A DNA stretch of 64,000 bases. Origin: Agromyces bracchium. Its GTDB lineage: Bacteria > Actinomycetota > Actinomycetes > Actinomycetales > Microbacteriaceae. The stretch covers positions 186,001 to 250,000 of the forward strand of contig NZ_WMLB01000006.1 of assembly GCF_009709675.1 (NCBI RefSeq). Reading direction: 5' to 3'. The position numbers and the translations under genes were made by a program. Under the pieces are notes generated by a model. It had not been told where the DNA came from and did not search any database. It saw nothing but the letters and a program-made list of their open reading frames with translations. Shown here piece after piece: positions 16,163-23,617 of this stretch (position 1 is the first letter of the stretch; the number at the start of each line of letters is the position of its first letter).

Positions 16163-16974
16163 GCTTCGTGCTCCTGCACGGTCTCGGCGCCGACCGCCGC
16201 CAGCCGCTCGACCTGTTCGGGCCGGTGCTCGGCGCGCCCGACGCCGACGGGCCCGCCCGCGACCGCCGCGGCGTCGTCGCACCCGACGTGCGCGCGCACG
16301 GCGCCTCGCCGCTCGTCGGCGGACCCGCCGACTTCGCGCTCGACCGGCTGGCCGACGAGATCGCCGCGGAGGTCGTCGCCGAGCCCGGCGACGCGGCATC
16401 CCGCGGCGGGAATGCGCCGCGCCGCCCGATCACGCTGGTCGGCATCTCGATGGGCGCCGCGATCGCCCTGCGCATAGCCCTCCGCGGGCTGCTGCCCGTC
16501 GAGCGCGCGGTGTTCGTCCGTCCGGCCTTCGGCGACGTCTCGCTCCCGCCGAACCTGCGGGCGTTCCCCGTGATCGGCGAGCTCCTGCGCGAGCACGGAC
16601 CCCGCGGCGGCGCGGAGCGGTTCGCGCGCACCGATCCCTACCTCCGGGTGGCCGAGGCCTCCCCGATCGGCGGCCGCGGCCTGCTCGCGCAGTTCCAGGC
16701 GACGGATGCCGCGCGCCGCGCCATCCGCCTCGTCGAGATCCCCCGCAACCGCGCGTTCGCGTCCGACGCCGAGCTCGGCGGGCTCGCGAGCCGCGGCATC
16801 CGCTCGCTCGTCGTGGGCGCGCCGCGCGACCCGGTGCACCCGTTCGAGCTGGCGGAGCGCTGGGCGGCCGGCCTCGGTGCGGACTTCGCACGCGTTCCGG
16901 CGCGCGATGACGGCCAGGCGGCGCAGACCGCGACGATGCGCGACACGGTCGCGGGATGGCTCAGCCGGTCGTGA
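16159..16974 (+). CDS. Alpha/beta hydrolase
   Basis: 271 residues. LLHGLGADRRQ forms the oxyanion loop and VGISMGAA is the nucleophile elbow with Ser97. The late acid/His region includes SLVVGAPRDPVHPFELAERW with Asp and His. The start is GTG 16159 overlapping the YqaJ-like stop as GTGA, so the two are translationally coupled. The 3' end overlaps the convergent Pr6Pr gene by 14 bp. No signal peptide. Substrate unknown; a carboxylesterase or lactonase is possible. Confidence 0.82.
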   Translation: MSFVLLHGLGADRRQPLDLFGPVLGAPDADGPARDRRGVVAPDVRAHGASPLVGGPADFALDRLADEIAAEVVAEPGDAASRGGNAPRRPITLVGISMGAAIALRIALRGLLPVERAVFVRPAFGDVSLPPNLRAFPVIGELLREHGPRGGAERFARTDPYLRVAEASPIGGRGLLAQFQATDAARRAIRLVEIPRNRAFASDAELGGLASRGIRSLVVGAPRDPVHPFELAERWAAGLGADFARVPARDDGQAAQTATMRDTVAGWLSRS

Positions 16975-17707
16975 CCCGGTCGGCGCCCGGGTCGGGTGCC
17001 GTCGAGGCATCCGTCGCGCCGCCCGACCCGGCGGACCGTGCCGTCGGAGCCCCGCGACCGGCTGCGGCCGGCATCGGCGCGGCGTGCGGCCAGGGCGTGC
17101 GGCTGAGCGCGAGCACGCCCGCCCCGACCAGCAGGATGAAGGCCGCGATCGCGATCACGTAGACGGCGACGCCGCCGTAGCCCGCGGGCTGCGCCGGGTT
17201 CAGGAACGGGTAGGGATACCAGCCGATGAGCGCCCCGCGCACGAGCGAGTAGACCGCCCAGGCGAGCGGGAAGAGCGCGATCGTCCAGAGCCGCTGCCAT
17301 GGGATGCGGTGCCGGCCCGGCGCGAGCACCCAGTCGGCGACGACGTAGAGCGGCGCCCACACGTGCAGGATCTCGTTCGACCACGGCACGGTCGTCGCCT
17401 GGTCGAGCGAGATCTCGCGGAGCAGCAGGTTGTAGACCACGAACGTCGTCGCCATGTAGGTCGTCGCGCACGCGCGGACGAGGTCGAACCACGGCGGGTC
17501 GGCGGGGCGGGCGAGCGCCAGCCACGCACCGACGAGCATCACGAGCGCCGTGAGCGCGTTCGAGAGGATCGTGAAGAAGCTGAAGAAGTTGACGACGAAC
17601 GCCGCGCGGTCCTCGACCATCGACCAGCTGACGACGAACTGGCCGACGATGGCGACGATCACCGCCGCCGCCGCGACGACCCGGAGCACCCCGAACAGCG
17701 CGCGCAT
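16961..17707 (-). CDS. Pr6Pr family membrane protein
   Basis: 248 residues with six hydrophobic helices and a charged, Pro/Ala-rich C-terminal tail of about 40 residues. NFFSFFTILSN, VPWSNEILHVWAPLYVVADW and LIGWYPYPFLNPAQPAGYGG are the recurring Pr6Pr features. Function is unknown for the family. A paralogue sits at 62883-63695 with the same landmarks. The gene is monocistronic, between convergent and divergent neighbours. Confidence 0.85.
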   Translation of the reverse strand: MRALFGVLRVVAAAAVIVAIVGQFVVSWSMVEDRAAFVVNFFSFFTILSNALTALVMLVGAWLALARPADPPWFDLVRACATTYMATTFVVYNLLLREISLDQATTVPWSNEILHVWAPLYVVADWVLAPGRHRIPWQRLWTIALFPLAWAVYSLVRGALIGWYPYPFLNPAQPAGYGGVAVYVIAIAAFILLVGAGVLALSRTPWPHAAPMPAAAGRGAPTARSAGSGGATDASTAPDPGADRVTTG

Positions 17708-17788
17708 GCATCCCCCTCGAATCAGCCGGTCGTCCGCAGCCTAATGTGCCGCAGAATGGTCGGACGGGCGGCGTGCGGAGGGGGAACG

Positions 17789-18751
17789 ATGCGGGCACTG
17801 GTGGTCGACGAGACGGGCGAGGGTGCGACGTTCCGCTTGGCGGAGGTGCCCGCGCCGATCCGGGTGCTGGACGAGGTGCTCGTCCGGGTGATCGCCGCCG
17901 GCGTGAACCCCATCGACCGGAAGACCAAGCTCGGACGCGGCGTCTCCGCCGCGATCGCCTCGTACCCCGCGATCCTCGGGCTCGACTTCGCGGGCGTCGT
18001 CGAGGAGGTGCCGTACGCCGCGCATCCGCTGAAGGTCGGCGACCGGGTCTACGGCATGGGCCGCGTGCCTCGGATGACGGGCACGTACGCCGAGGTCGTC
18101 TCCGTCCCCTCGATGTCGGTCGCGCCCATGCCGATCGGCACGGGTTTCGTCGAGGCGGCCGGGATCCCGTGCGCGGCGCTCACCGCGTGGGGCGCGGTCG
18201 TCGACGTCGCCCGCGCGCACGACGGCCAGCGCATGCTGATCCACGCGGGCGCCGGCGGGGTCGGCCACTTCGCGGTGCAGCTCGCGACGTACTTCGGCGC
18301 CCAGGTCACGGCCACGGGCTCGCCCCGCAACGCCGACTTCCTCCGCTCGCTCGGCGCGCAGCGCGTCATCGACCACACCTCGGAGCGATTCGAGGAGGTC
18401 GCGGGCGAACAGGACGTCGTGATCGACCTCATCGGCAACGTCATCGACGACACCGGCACGCGCTCGCTCGACGTGATCCGCCGCGGAGGCCTCATCGTGA
18501 ACGTGCCCACGAAGTCGTGGCCGACGATGGCCGAGGAGGCGGCGGCACGCGGCATCCGCTCGACCGGTTTCGTCGTCTCGCCCGACGCGCGCACGCTGTC
18601 GGTGATCTCGCGCCTCGTCGACGACGGCGCGATCCGGGTGCACGTCGACGAGGTCTTCCCGCTCGAGCAGGGCGAGACCGCGCACACGCGCCTCGGCGGC
18701 GGTCACGTGCGCGGCAAGCTCGTGCTGCGCGTCGCCGACGACCCGTCGTAG
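17789..18751 (+). CDS. NADP-dependent quinone oxidoreductase-like protein (zinc-free MDR)
   Basis: 320 residues. The N-terminal GroES-like half has AGVNPIDRKTKLGRG and LGLDFAGVVEEV; the cofactor half has LIHAGAGGVGHFAVQLA and the strand QVTATGSPRNADFLRSLGA. No cysteine/histidine zinc ligands are visible, which fits the QOR branch that reduces quinones or enones with NADPH. ATG 17789 is preceded by GGAGGGGG. Monocistronic. Likely role is detoxification of reactive carbonyls or quinones; substrate not determinable. Confidence 0.88.
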   Translation: MRALVVDETGEGATFRLAEVPAPIRVLDEVLVRVIAAGVNPIDRKTKLGRGVSAAIASYPAILGLDFAGVVEEVPYAAHPLKVGDRVYGMGRVPRMTGTYAEVVSVPSMSVAPMPIGTGFVEAAGIPCAALTAWGAVVDVARAHDGQRMLIHAGAGGVGHFAVQLATYFGAQVTATGSPRNADFLRSLGAQRVIDHTSERFEEVAGEQDVVIDLIGNVIDDTGTRSLDVIRRGGLIVNVPTKSWPTMAEEAAARGIRSTGFVVSPDARTLSVISRLVDDGAIRVHVDEVFPLEQGETAHTRLGGGHVRGKLVLRVADDPS

Positions 18752-18849
18752 GGCCCCTCCGCGGTGGGTGCGGGCCACGTATCGAGGCCCCATCCGGATC
18801 GGCCGGCAGTCGTTCGGCGAACCGGTGCGTCCGCACTTCTCGCCTGCAC

Positions 18850-18894
18850 TGCGCGACTTATGCTGCATCCGACGCAACATTCATTGACTTAATG
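18850..18894 (+). promoter_or_regulatory. Candidate ROK-type operator upstream of the exported isomerase
   Basis: TGCGCGACTTATG (18850-18862) differs by one base from the site at 11354-11366, and a second copy GACTTAATG lies at 18886-18894. Both fall in an AT-rich patch of the 220-bp upstream region of the Tat-exported isomerase gene. Confidence 0.4.
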
Positions 18895-18971
18895 CACCTC
18901 TTCGACGAAAGTTGACGGCACGTGCTCGAAGGCGAGCGAGGGCGACGGAGCTCTCACGAAAGGAACCCCCT

Positions 18972-19925
18972 ATGTGCTACGGATTCGACGGCGACCAGGC
19001 GATGCAGGCCTCGCTCACCCAGCGAGGCATCAGCAGGCGCGGCGTGCTGATGGGACTGCTCGGCGCCTCCGCTGCCGCATTCACGCTCGGCGGTGGCGCG
19101 GCGCCGGCGGTGGCCGATGTCGCGACCAAGCCGTGGAAGCGAGTCCCGCCCGGCAAGATCAGCCTCCAGCTCTGGACGGTGCGCGAGGGCCTGGGTGCGC
19201 CCTGGGGCCCCGGTGACTACGACACGACGCTCCGCGCGATCGCCGACCTCGGCTACCCCAAGGTCGAGCAGGCGCTGGGCTACTTCGGCCGCACGGCGGC
19301 CGAGCTGCGAGCGTTCTACGACTCGATCGGGATCCGCGCCACCTCATCGCACGACGGGGTGTCGGGCGACGACGCGGCACTCGCGGTCAAGCTCGAGAAC
19401 GCGGCGACGCTCGGCCAGAAGTACCTGAACGTGCCGTACTTCGCCTCGAACTCCCTCTCCGACTGGCAGGCGCTCGCCGACCGCATGAACGTCGAGGCCC
19501 AGGCCGCGACCTCGTACGGCATCGCCTACGGCTACCACAACCACGCCCACGAGTTCACGACCGACCTCGGCGGCGGCGTGACGCCGTGGGAGGTGCTCAC
19601 CGAGCGCCTCGACCCCGCGCTCGTCCACCTCGAGATCGACCTGTACTGGGCGGTCACGGGCGGCGTGAACACCGGTGCGGCCGACCCGGTGCAGTTCGCG
19701 ATCGACACCATCCACAAGGCACCCCAGCGCGTGCGCCAGTTCCACGTGAAGGACCGCCACGTCGGCGGCGACATGGCGGACCTCGGCACCGGCACGATCG
19801 CGTTCGACCGGATCTTCCGGGCGCACGCGGTCGAGGAGTACATCGTCGAGAACGACACCCCCGACGTCACGCTGCTGCAGACGGCCGAGGTCGGGTACGA
19901 CTACCTCCGTTCGCTCCGGTTCTGA
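18972..19925 (+). CDS. Tat-exported sugar phosphate isomerase/epimerase family protein
   Basis: 317 residues. Residues 20-48 form a twin-arginine signal (SRRGVLMG, a hydrophobic AASAAAFTLGG stretch, then APAVAD cleavage region). The mature TIM barrel has ISLQLWTVREGL, IAYGYHNHAHEF, VHLEIDLYWAV and RQFHVKDRHVGG, carrying the metal-binding His/Glu/Asp. Export through Tat fits a metal cofactor inserted before secretion. ATG 18972 has AAAGGA ten bases upstream; the longer frame from 18912 lacks a ribosome site. The upstream palindromic sites suggest membership of the ROK regulon. Probable extracytoplasmic keto-sugar or polyol isomerase. Confidence 0.88.
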   Translation: MCYGFDGDQAMQASLTQRGISRRGVLMGLLGASAAAFTLGGGAAPAVADVATKPWKRVPPGKISLQLWTVREGLGAPWGPGDYDTTLRAIADLGYPKVEQALGYFGRTAAELRAFYDSIGIRATSSHDGVSGDDAALAVKLENAATLGQKYLNVPYFASNSLSDWQALADRMNVEAQAATSYGIAYGYHNHAHEFTTDLGGGVTPWEVLTERLDPALVHLEIDLYWAVTGGVNTGAADPVQFAIDTIHKAPQRVRQFHVKDRHVGGDMADLGTGTIAFDRIFRAHAVEEYIVENDTPDVTLLQTAEVGYDYLRSLRF

Positions 19926-20034
19926 CCGCGCCCACCCGGTTCGCAGGGGACCGGCAGCCTCCGATCTCCTGTGAACCGGGTGCGGGCCGCACGCGCACGA
20001 GTCGAGTGACGGATGCCTCGGCTAGCGTCGAGCC

Positions 20035-21414
20035 ATGGGTGCCACGCCGTCGATCGTCTGGTTCCGCGACGACCTGCGCGTCGGCGACCACCCCGCGCTG
20101 CACGCCGCGGTCGAGCGCGGCGACCCGATCGTCGCCGTGTACGTGCTCGATGAGGATTCGAACGGCGTGCGCCCGCTCGGCGGCGCGGCGAAGTGGTGGC
20201 TGCACCACTCGCTCGCCTCGCTCGCGGGCGACCTGCGCGACCGCGGCGTGCGCCTCGTGCTCCGGCGCGGGCCGGCGAGGCGCGTCATCCGCTCGCTCGT
20301 CGACGAGGTCGGCGCCGGCGCGGTCTTCTGGAACCGCCGCTACGGCGGCGCCGAGCGCGAGGTCGACGCCGAGTTGAAGTCCGGGCTCTCCGACGACGGC
20401 CTCGAGGTGCGGAGCTTCGGTGCGTCGCTGCTCTTCGAGCCGTGGACGATCCGGACCGGATCGGACACGCCGTTCTCGGTGTTCACCCCGTTCTGGAAGG
20501 CGTGCCTCGCGGCCGATGAGCCGCGGCATCCGCTGCCCGCACCGAGCGAGCTCGACGGCTTCGGCGGCGCAGACGGGCGCGGCGGCCCGGCCGGTGACGA
20601 CCTCGACGACTGGGAACTGCTCCCGACGCACCCCGACTGGGCGGGCGGACTCCGCGAGACGTGGGAGCCGGGCGAGCCGGCGGCGCACCGACGGCTCCGC
20701 GCCTTCCTCGCCGACGACCTCGCCGACTACGCGACCGGCCGCGACCGGCTCGACCGCGAGCAGACCAGCCGGCTCTCGCCCCACCTGCGCTGGGGCGAGA
20801 TCAGCCCCCACCAGGTGTGGCACTCGACGCGCGAGCGCGCGGCCGGCACCGAGGGCGCGCGCAAGTTCCTCGCCGAGGTCGGCTGGCGCGAGTTCGCCTG
20901 GCACGTGCTCTTCCACTTCCCCGAGCTCGCCACGAAGAACTGGCGCAGCGAGTTCGACGCGTTCCCCTGGCCGCGACTGCACCCGTCGACGCTCACCGCC
21001 TGGGAGCGCGGGCGCACGGGCGTGCCGGTGGTGGATGCCGCGATGCGCGAGCTCTGGCACACGGGCGGCATGCACAACCGCGCGCGCATGATCACGGCGT
21101 CGTTCCTCACGAAGAACCTCCTCATCGACTGGCGCCGCGGCGAGCAGTGGTTCTGGGACACGCTCGTCGACGCCGACCACGCGTCGAACCCGTTCGGCTG
21201 GCAGTGGGTCGCCGGGTCGGGGGCGGATGCCGCGCCCTACTTCCGCGTGTTCAACCCCGAGCTGCAGCGCGAGAAGTTCGACCCCGACGGCCGGTACGTC
21301 GGGCGGTGGGTGCCCGAGCTCGACGACGGCGACTCCCCCGAGCCGATCGTCGACCTGAGGGAGACCCGCGCGGCCGCACTCGCGGCCTACGAGCACGTGA
21401 AGGCCGCGAAGTAG
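20035..21414 (+). CDS. phrB: Deoxyribodipyrimidine photolyase
   Basis: 459 residues, class I CPD photolyase/cryptochrome. The N-terminal Rossmann domain begins SIVWFRDDLRVGDHPAL. The FAD domain has TSRLSPHLRWGEISPHQVW, FLAEVGWREFAWH, GVPVVDAAMRELWHTG, MHNRARMITASFLTKNLL and WQWVAGSGADAAPYFRVFNP, all diagnostic of FAD and lesion binding. It repairs UV dimers using blue light. Length and motifs are complete. It is convergent with the GNAT gene that ends 3 bp away. Confidence 0.96.
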   Translation: MGATPSIVWFRDDLRVGDHPALHAAVERGDPIVAVYVLDEDSNGVRPLGGAAKWWLHHSLASLAGDLRDRGVRLVLRRGPARRVIRSLVDEVGAGAVFWNRRYGGAEREVDAELKSGLSDDGLEVRSFGASLLFEPWTIRTGSDTPFSVFTPFWKACLAADEPRHPLPAPSELDGFGGADGRGGPAGDDLDDWELLPTHPDWAGGLRETWEPGEPAAHRRLRAFLADDLADYATGRDRLDREQTSRLSPHLRWGEISPHQVWHSTRERAAGTEGARKFLAEVGWREFAWHVLFHFPELATKNWRSEFDAFPWPRLHPSTLTAWERGRTGVPVVDAAMRELWHTGGMHNRARMITASFLTKNLLIDWRRGEQWFWDTLVDADHASNPFGWQWVAGSGADAAPYFRVFNPELQREKFDPDGRYVGRWVPELDDGDSPEPIVDLRETRAAALAAYEHVKAAK

Positions 21415-21416
21415 GG

Positions 21417-22013
21417 CTATCGCAGCGCGCGCTCGAGCACGTGGTCGTGCTCGATCCGGTCGCCGAGCCGGAAGCCCTTCGTGCCGACGACCTCGAAGCC
21501 CTGCTTCTCGTAGAAGCGGATGGCGCGGCCGTTCTCATGGTTCACGCCGAGCCACACGACCGACGCCCCCGTGTCGGCCGCCGCGTCGAGCGTCTCGACC
21601 ATGAGCGTGCCGGCGATGCCGGCGCCGTGCGCGACGGGGTGCACGTACAGCTTGCTGAGCTCGATCGCCGGGCGCGTCGTGACGCTCGCCGCGGCATCCG
21701 CATCGGCGGGAACGCCGCCCTCGGTCGCGACGAGCATCGACCAGCCGACCAGGCCGCCGGTCGCGGCGACCTCCTCGGACCCGGCGAGCGCGATGCCCGC
21801 CCCGGTCGAGCGATCGGGTTCGGCGACGAGGATGGTGCGATCGGGATCGGCGAGGAACTCGGCGAAGCGCACCTCGCTGAGCTGCTCGGCGATGAACCAG
21901 GCGATCGCGTCGGCGGTCGTCGACGGCGGGCACGCGAGCGGGAACGTGACGGCGGCGAGGCGCGCGAGGGCCTCGGCATCGCCCGGGGTCGCGGGCCGGA
22001 TCGTGACGGTCAC
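21417..22013 (-). CDS. GNAT family N-acetyltransferase
   Basis: 198 residues. The GNAT fold is seen in TIRPATPGDAEALARL, the strand IELSKLYVHPVAHGAGIAGT (acetyl-CoA pyrophosphate loop region, HGAGIAG) and VWLGVNHENGRAIRFYEKQGF at the C-terminus. I place the start at GTG 22013; the frame stays open for another 500 bp but enters the opposite-strand ATPase gene. The end is 3 bp from the photolyase stop. Substrate unknown. Confidence 0.87.
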   Translation of the reverse strand: MTVTIRPATPGDAEALARLAAVTFPLACPPSTTADAIAWFIAEQLSEVRFAEFLADPDRTILVAEPDRSTGAGIALAGSEEVAATGGLVGWSMLVATEGGVPADADAAASVTTRPAIELSKLYVHPVAHGAGIAGTLMVETLDAAADTGASVVWLGVNHENGRAIRFYEKQGFEVVGTKGFRLGDRIEHDHVLERALR

Positions 22014-22116
22014 ACGGCTGACGCTACCCGTGCGTGCGCGATCCGGTCCATCGATTCGGGGAGCGTCGCGCGCCGCCACCGTGTCGCACGGCACCGGCGG
22101 ATGGGAGGATCGGCGC

Positions 22117-23490
22117 ATGGATGCCACCTCCGACCGCGTGATCGCCCGCTCCGACGACGGCCGTTCGTTCCACATCCCGGGGCCCGTCGACGGTTTCGTC
22201 GTCGGCGCGCTCGTCGTGGTGGACGACGGCGAGCGACGCCAGCTGGGCCTCGTCGAGCAGCGCGACGAGGAGCGCGGGCACCTCCGCGGGCGCCTGCTCG
22301 GCATGATCGCCGACGGCCTCCTCGAGACGCGCGCGACGCTGCCGTTCATCGCCGCGAGCGTGGCCGCGGTCGACCCGGCGTCGGTCGACCTGCTGCACTC
22401 GGCGACCGGCGCCGCGCTCGAGATCGGAACCGACCTGACCCCGCCCGGCGGCCCGGCGAAGCTGCTGCCGCACCGGTTCAACCGGCACACGTTCTGGTGC
22501 GGGCAGAGCGGGTCGGGCAAGACCTACGCGCTCGGCGTCGTGCTCGAGCAGGTGATCGCGCACACGGCGCTGCCGATCGTCGTGTTCGATCCGAACTCCG
22601 ACTTCGTGCGCCTCGGTGAACTGAACCCCGGCGCCACGGGCCCGACGGCCGACGCGTTGCGCGAGCGCGACATCCGGGTGCTTCGACCGAACGTGCCGGG
22701 CGCCGAACCGCTGCGCGCACGCTTCGTCGGCATGCCGATGGCCTCGAAGGCCGCGGTGCTGCAGCTCGACCCCGTGGTCGACCGCGAGGAGTACAACGCG
22801 CTCGTGCACCTGCGGGAGACGCTCGACACGACCGACCTCGCGGCCGTGCTGCCCACGCTCCGGGCGTCCGACGATCCCGTGCACCGCGAGCTGGCGCTCC
22901 GCGTCGAGAACCTCGGCCTGATGGAGTGGGAGGTATGGGCGGGGGCCGACGGCGCCGCGACCGACGTCATCGACGAGCGGCCGGATGCCACGGTGCTCGA
23001 CCTCGGCGGCTTCTCGACGCCCGAGCAGCAGCTCGTCGTCGCGCTCGCCGTGCTCGACGAGCTGTGGGCCAGGCGCGAGGAGCGCCGGCCCGTGCTGCTC
23101 GTGATCGACGAGGCGCACAACCTCTGCTCGCCGCAGCTCGACTCCCCCGTGGCGATCGCCGTGCGCGAACGTCTCGTGCAGATCGCCGCCGAGGGTCGCA
23201 AGTTCGGCCTCTGGCTGCTGCTGTCGACGCAGCGGCCCTCGAAGGTGCATCCGGGGATCATCTCGCAGTGCGACAACCTCGCCCTGATGAAGATGAGTTC
23301 GCCCATCGACCTCGAGGGACTCGCGACGTACTTCGGCTACGCGCCGACCGGCCTGATCGCCCGTTCGCCGTGGTTCCGGCAGGGCGAGGCGCTCTTCGCC
23401 GGCGGCTTCGTGCCCGCGCCGACCCTCGTGAAGATGAACGCGCGCCTCACGCCCGAGGGCGGCGTCGACGTGCCGGTCCCCCTCCGCTGA
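22117..23490 (+). CDS. HerA-like ATP-binding protein (DUF87-type helicase family)
   Basis: 457 residues. An N-terminal beta-rich HAS-barrel-like segment is followed by Walker A GQSGSGKT at 129-136, FDPNSDFVRLGELNP, Walker B VLLVIDEAHN near 327 and LWLLLSTQRPSKVHPGIISQ, the sensor/arginine region. This is the order in HerA/FtsK-type hexameric DNA translocases. HerA usually pairs with the nuclease NurA; no NurA, Sir2 or other defence partner lies adjacent, so a stand-alone role is likely. ATG 22117 is the start. Confidence 0.85.
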   Translation: MDATSDRVIARSDDGRSFHIPGPVDGFVVGALVVVDDGERRQLGLVEQRDEERGHLRGRLLGMIADGLLETRATLPFIAASVAAVDPASVDLLHSATGAALEIGTDLTPPGGPAKLLPHRFNRHTFWCGQSGSGKTYALGVVLEQVIAHTALPIVVFDPNSDFVRLGELNPGATGPTADALRERDIRVLRPNVPGAEPLRARFVGMPMASKAAVLQLDPVVDREEYNALVHLRETLDTTDLAAVLPTLRASDDPVHRELALRVENLGLMEWEVWAGADGAATDVIDERPDATVLDLGGFSTPEQQLVVALAVLDELWARREERRPVLLVIDEAHNLCSPQLDSPVAIAVRERLVQIAAEGRKFGLWLLLSTQRPSKVHPGIISQCDNLALMKMSSPIDLEGLATYFGYAPTGLIARSPWFRQGEALFAGGFVPAPTLVKMNARLTPEGGVDVPVPLR

Positions 23491-23540
23491 CACGGCGAAG
23501 CGGATGCCGCGGGCTTCCCGTCCCGCGGCATCCGCTCCTT

Positions 23541-23581
23541 CGGTCTCGATACGGGCGCTGCGCGCCCTACTCGACCACCGG
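23541..23581. repeat. Dispersed inverted repeat (GGTCTCGATACG...CTACTCGACC), copy 1
   Basis: One copy of the Microbacteriaceae-type palindromic repeat: CGGTCTCGATACGGGCGC followed by CCCTACTCGACCACCGG. It lies between the convergent ends of the HerA-like gene and aceB and could act as a bidirectional terminator. Confidence 0.75.
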
Positions 23582-23617
23582 GTGAGGCGCTGCGCGTCCT
23601 CCTCGACCGCCGACCGG

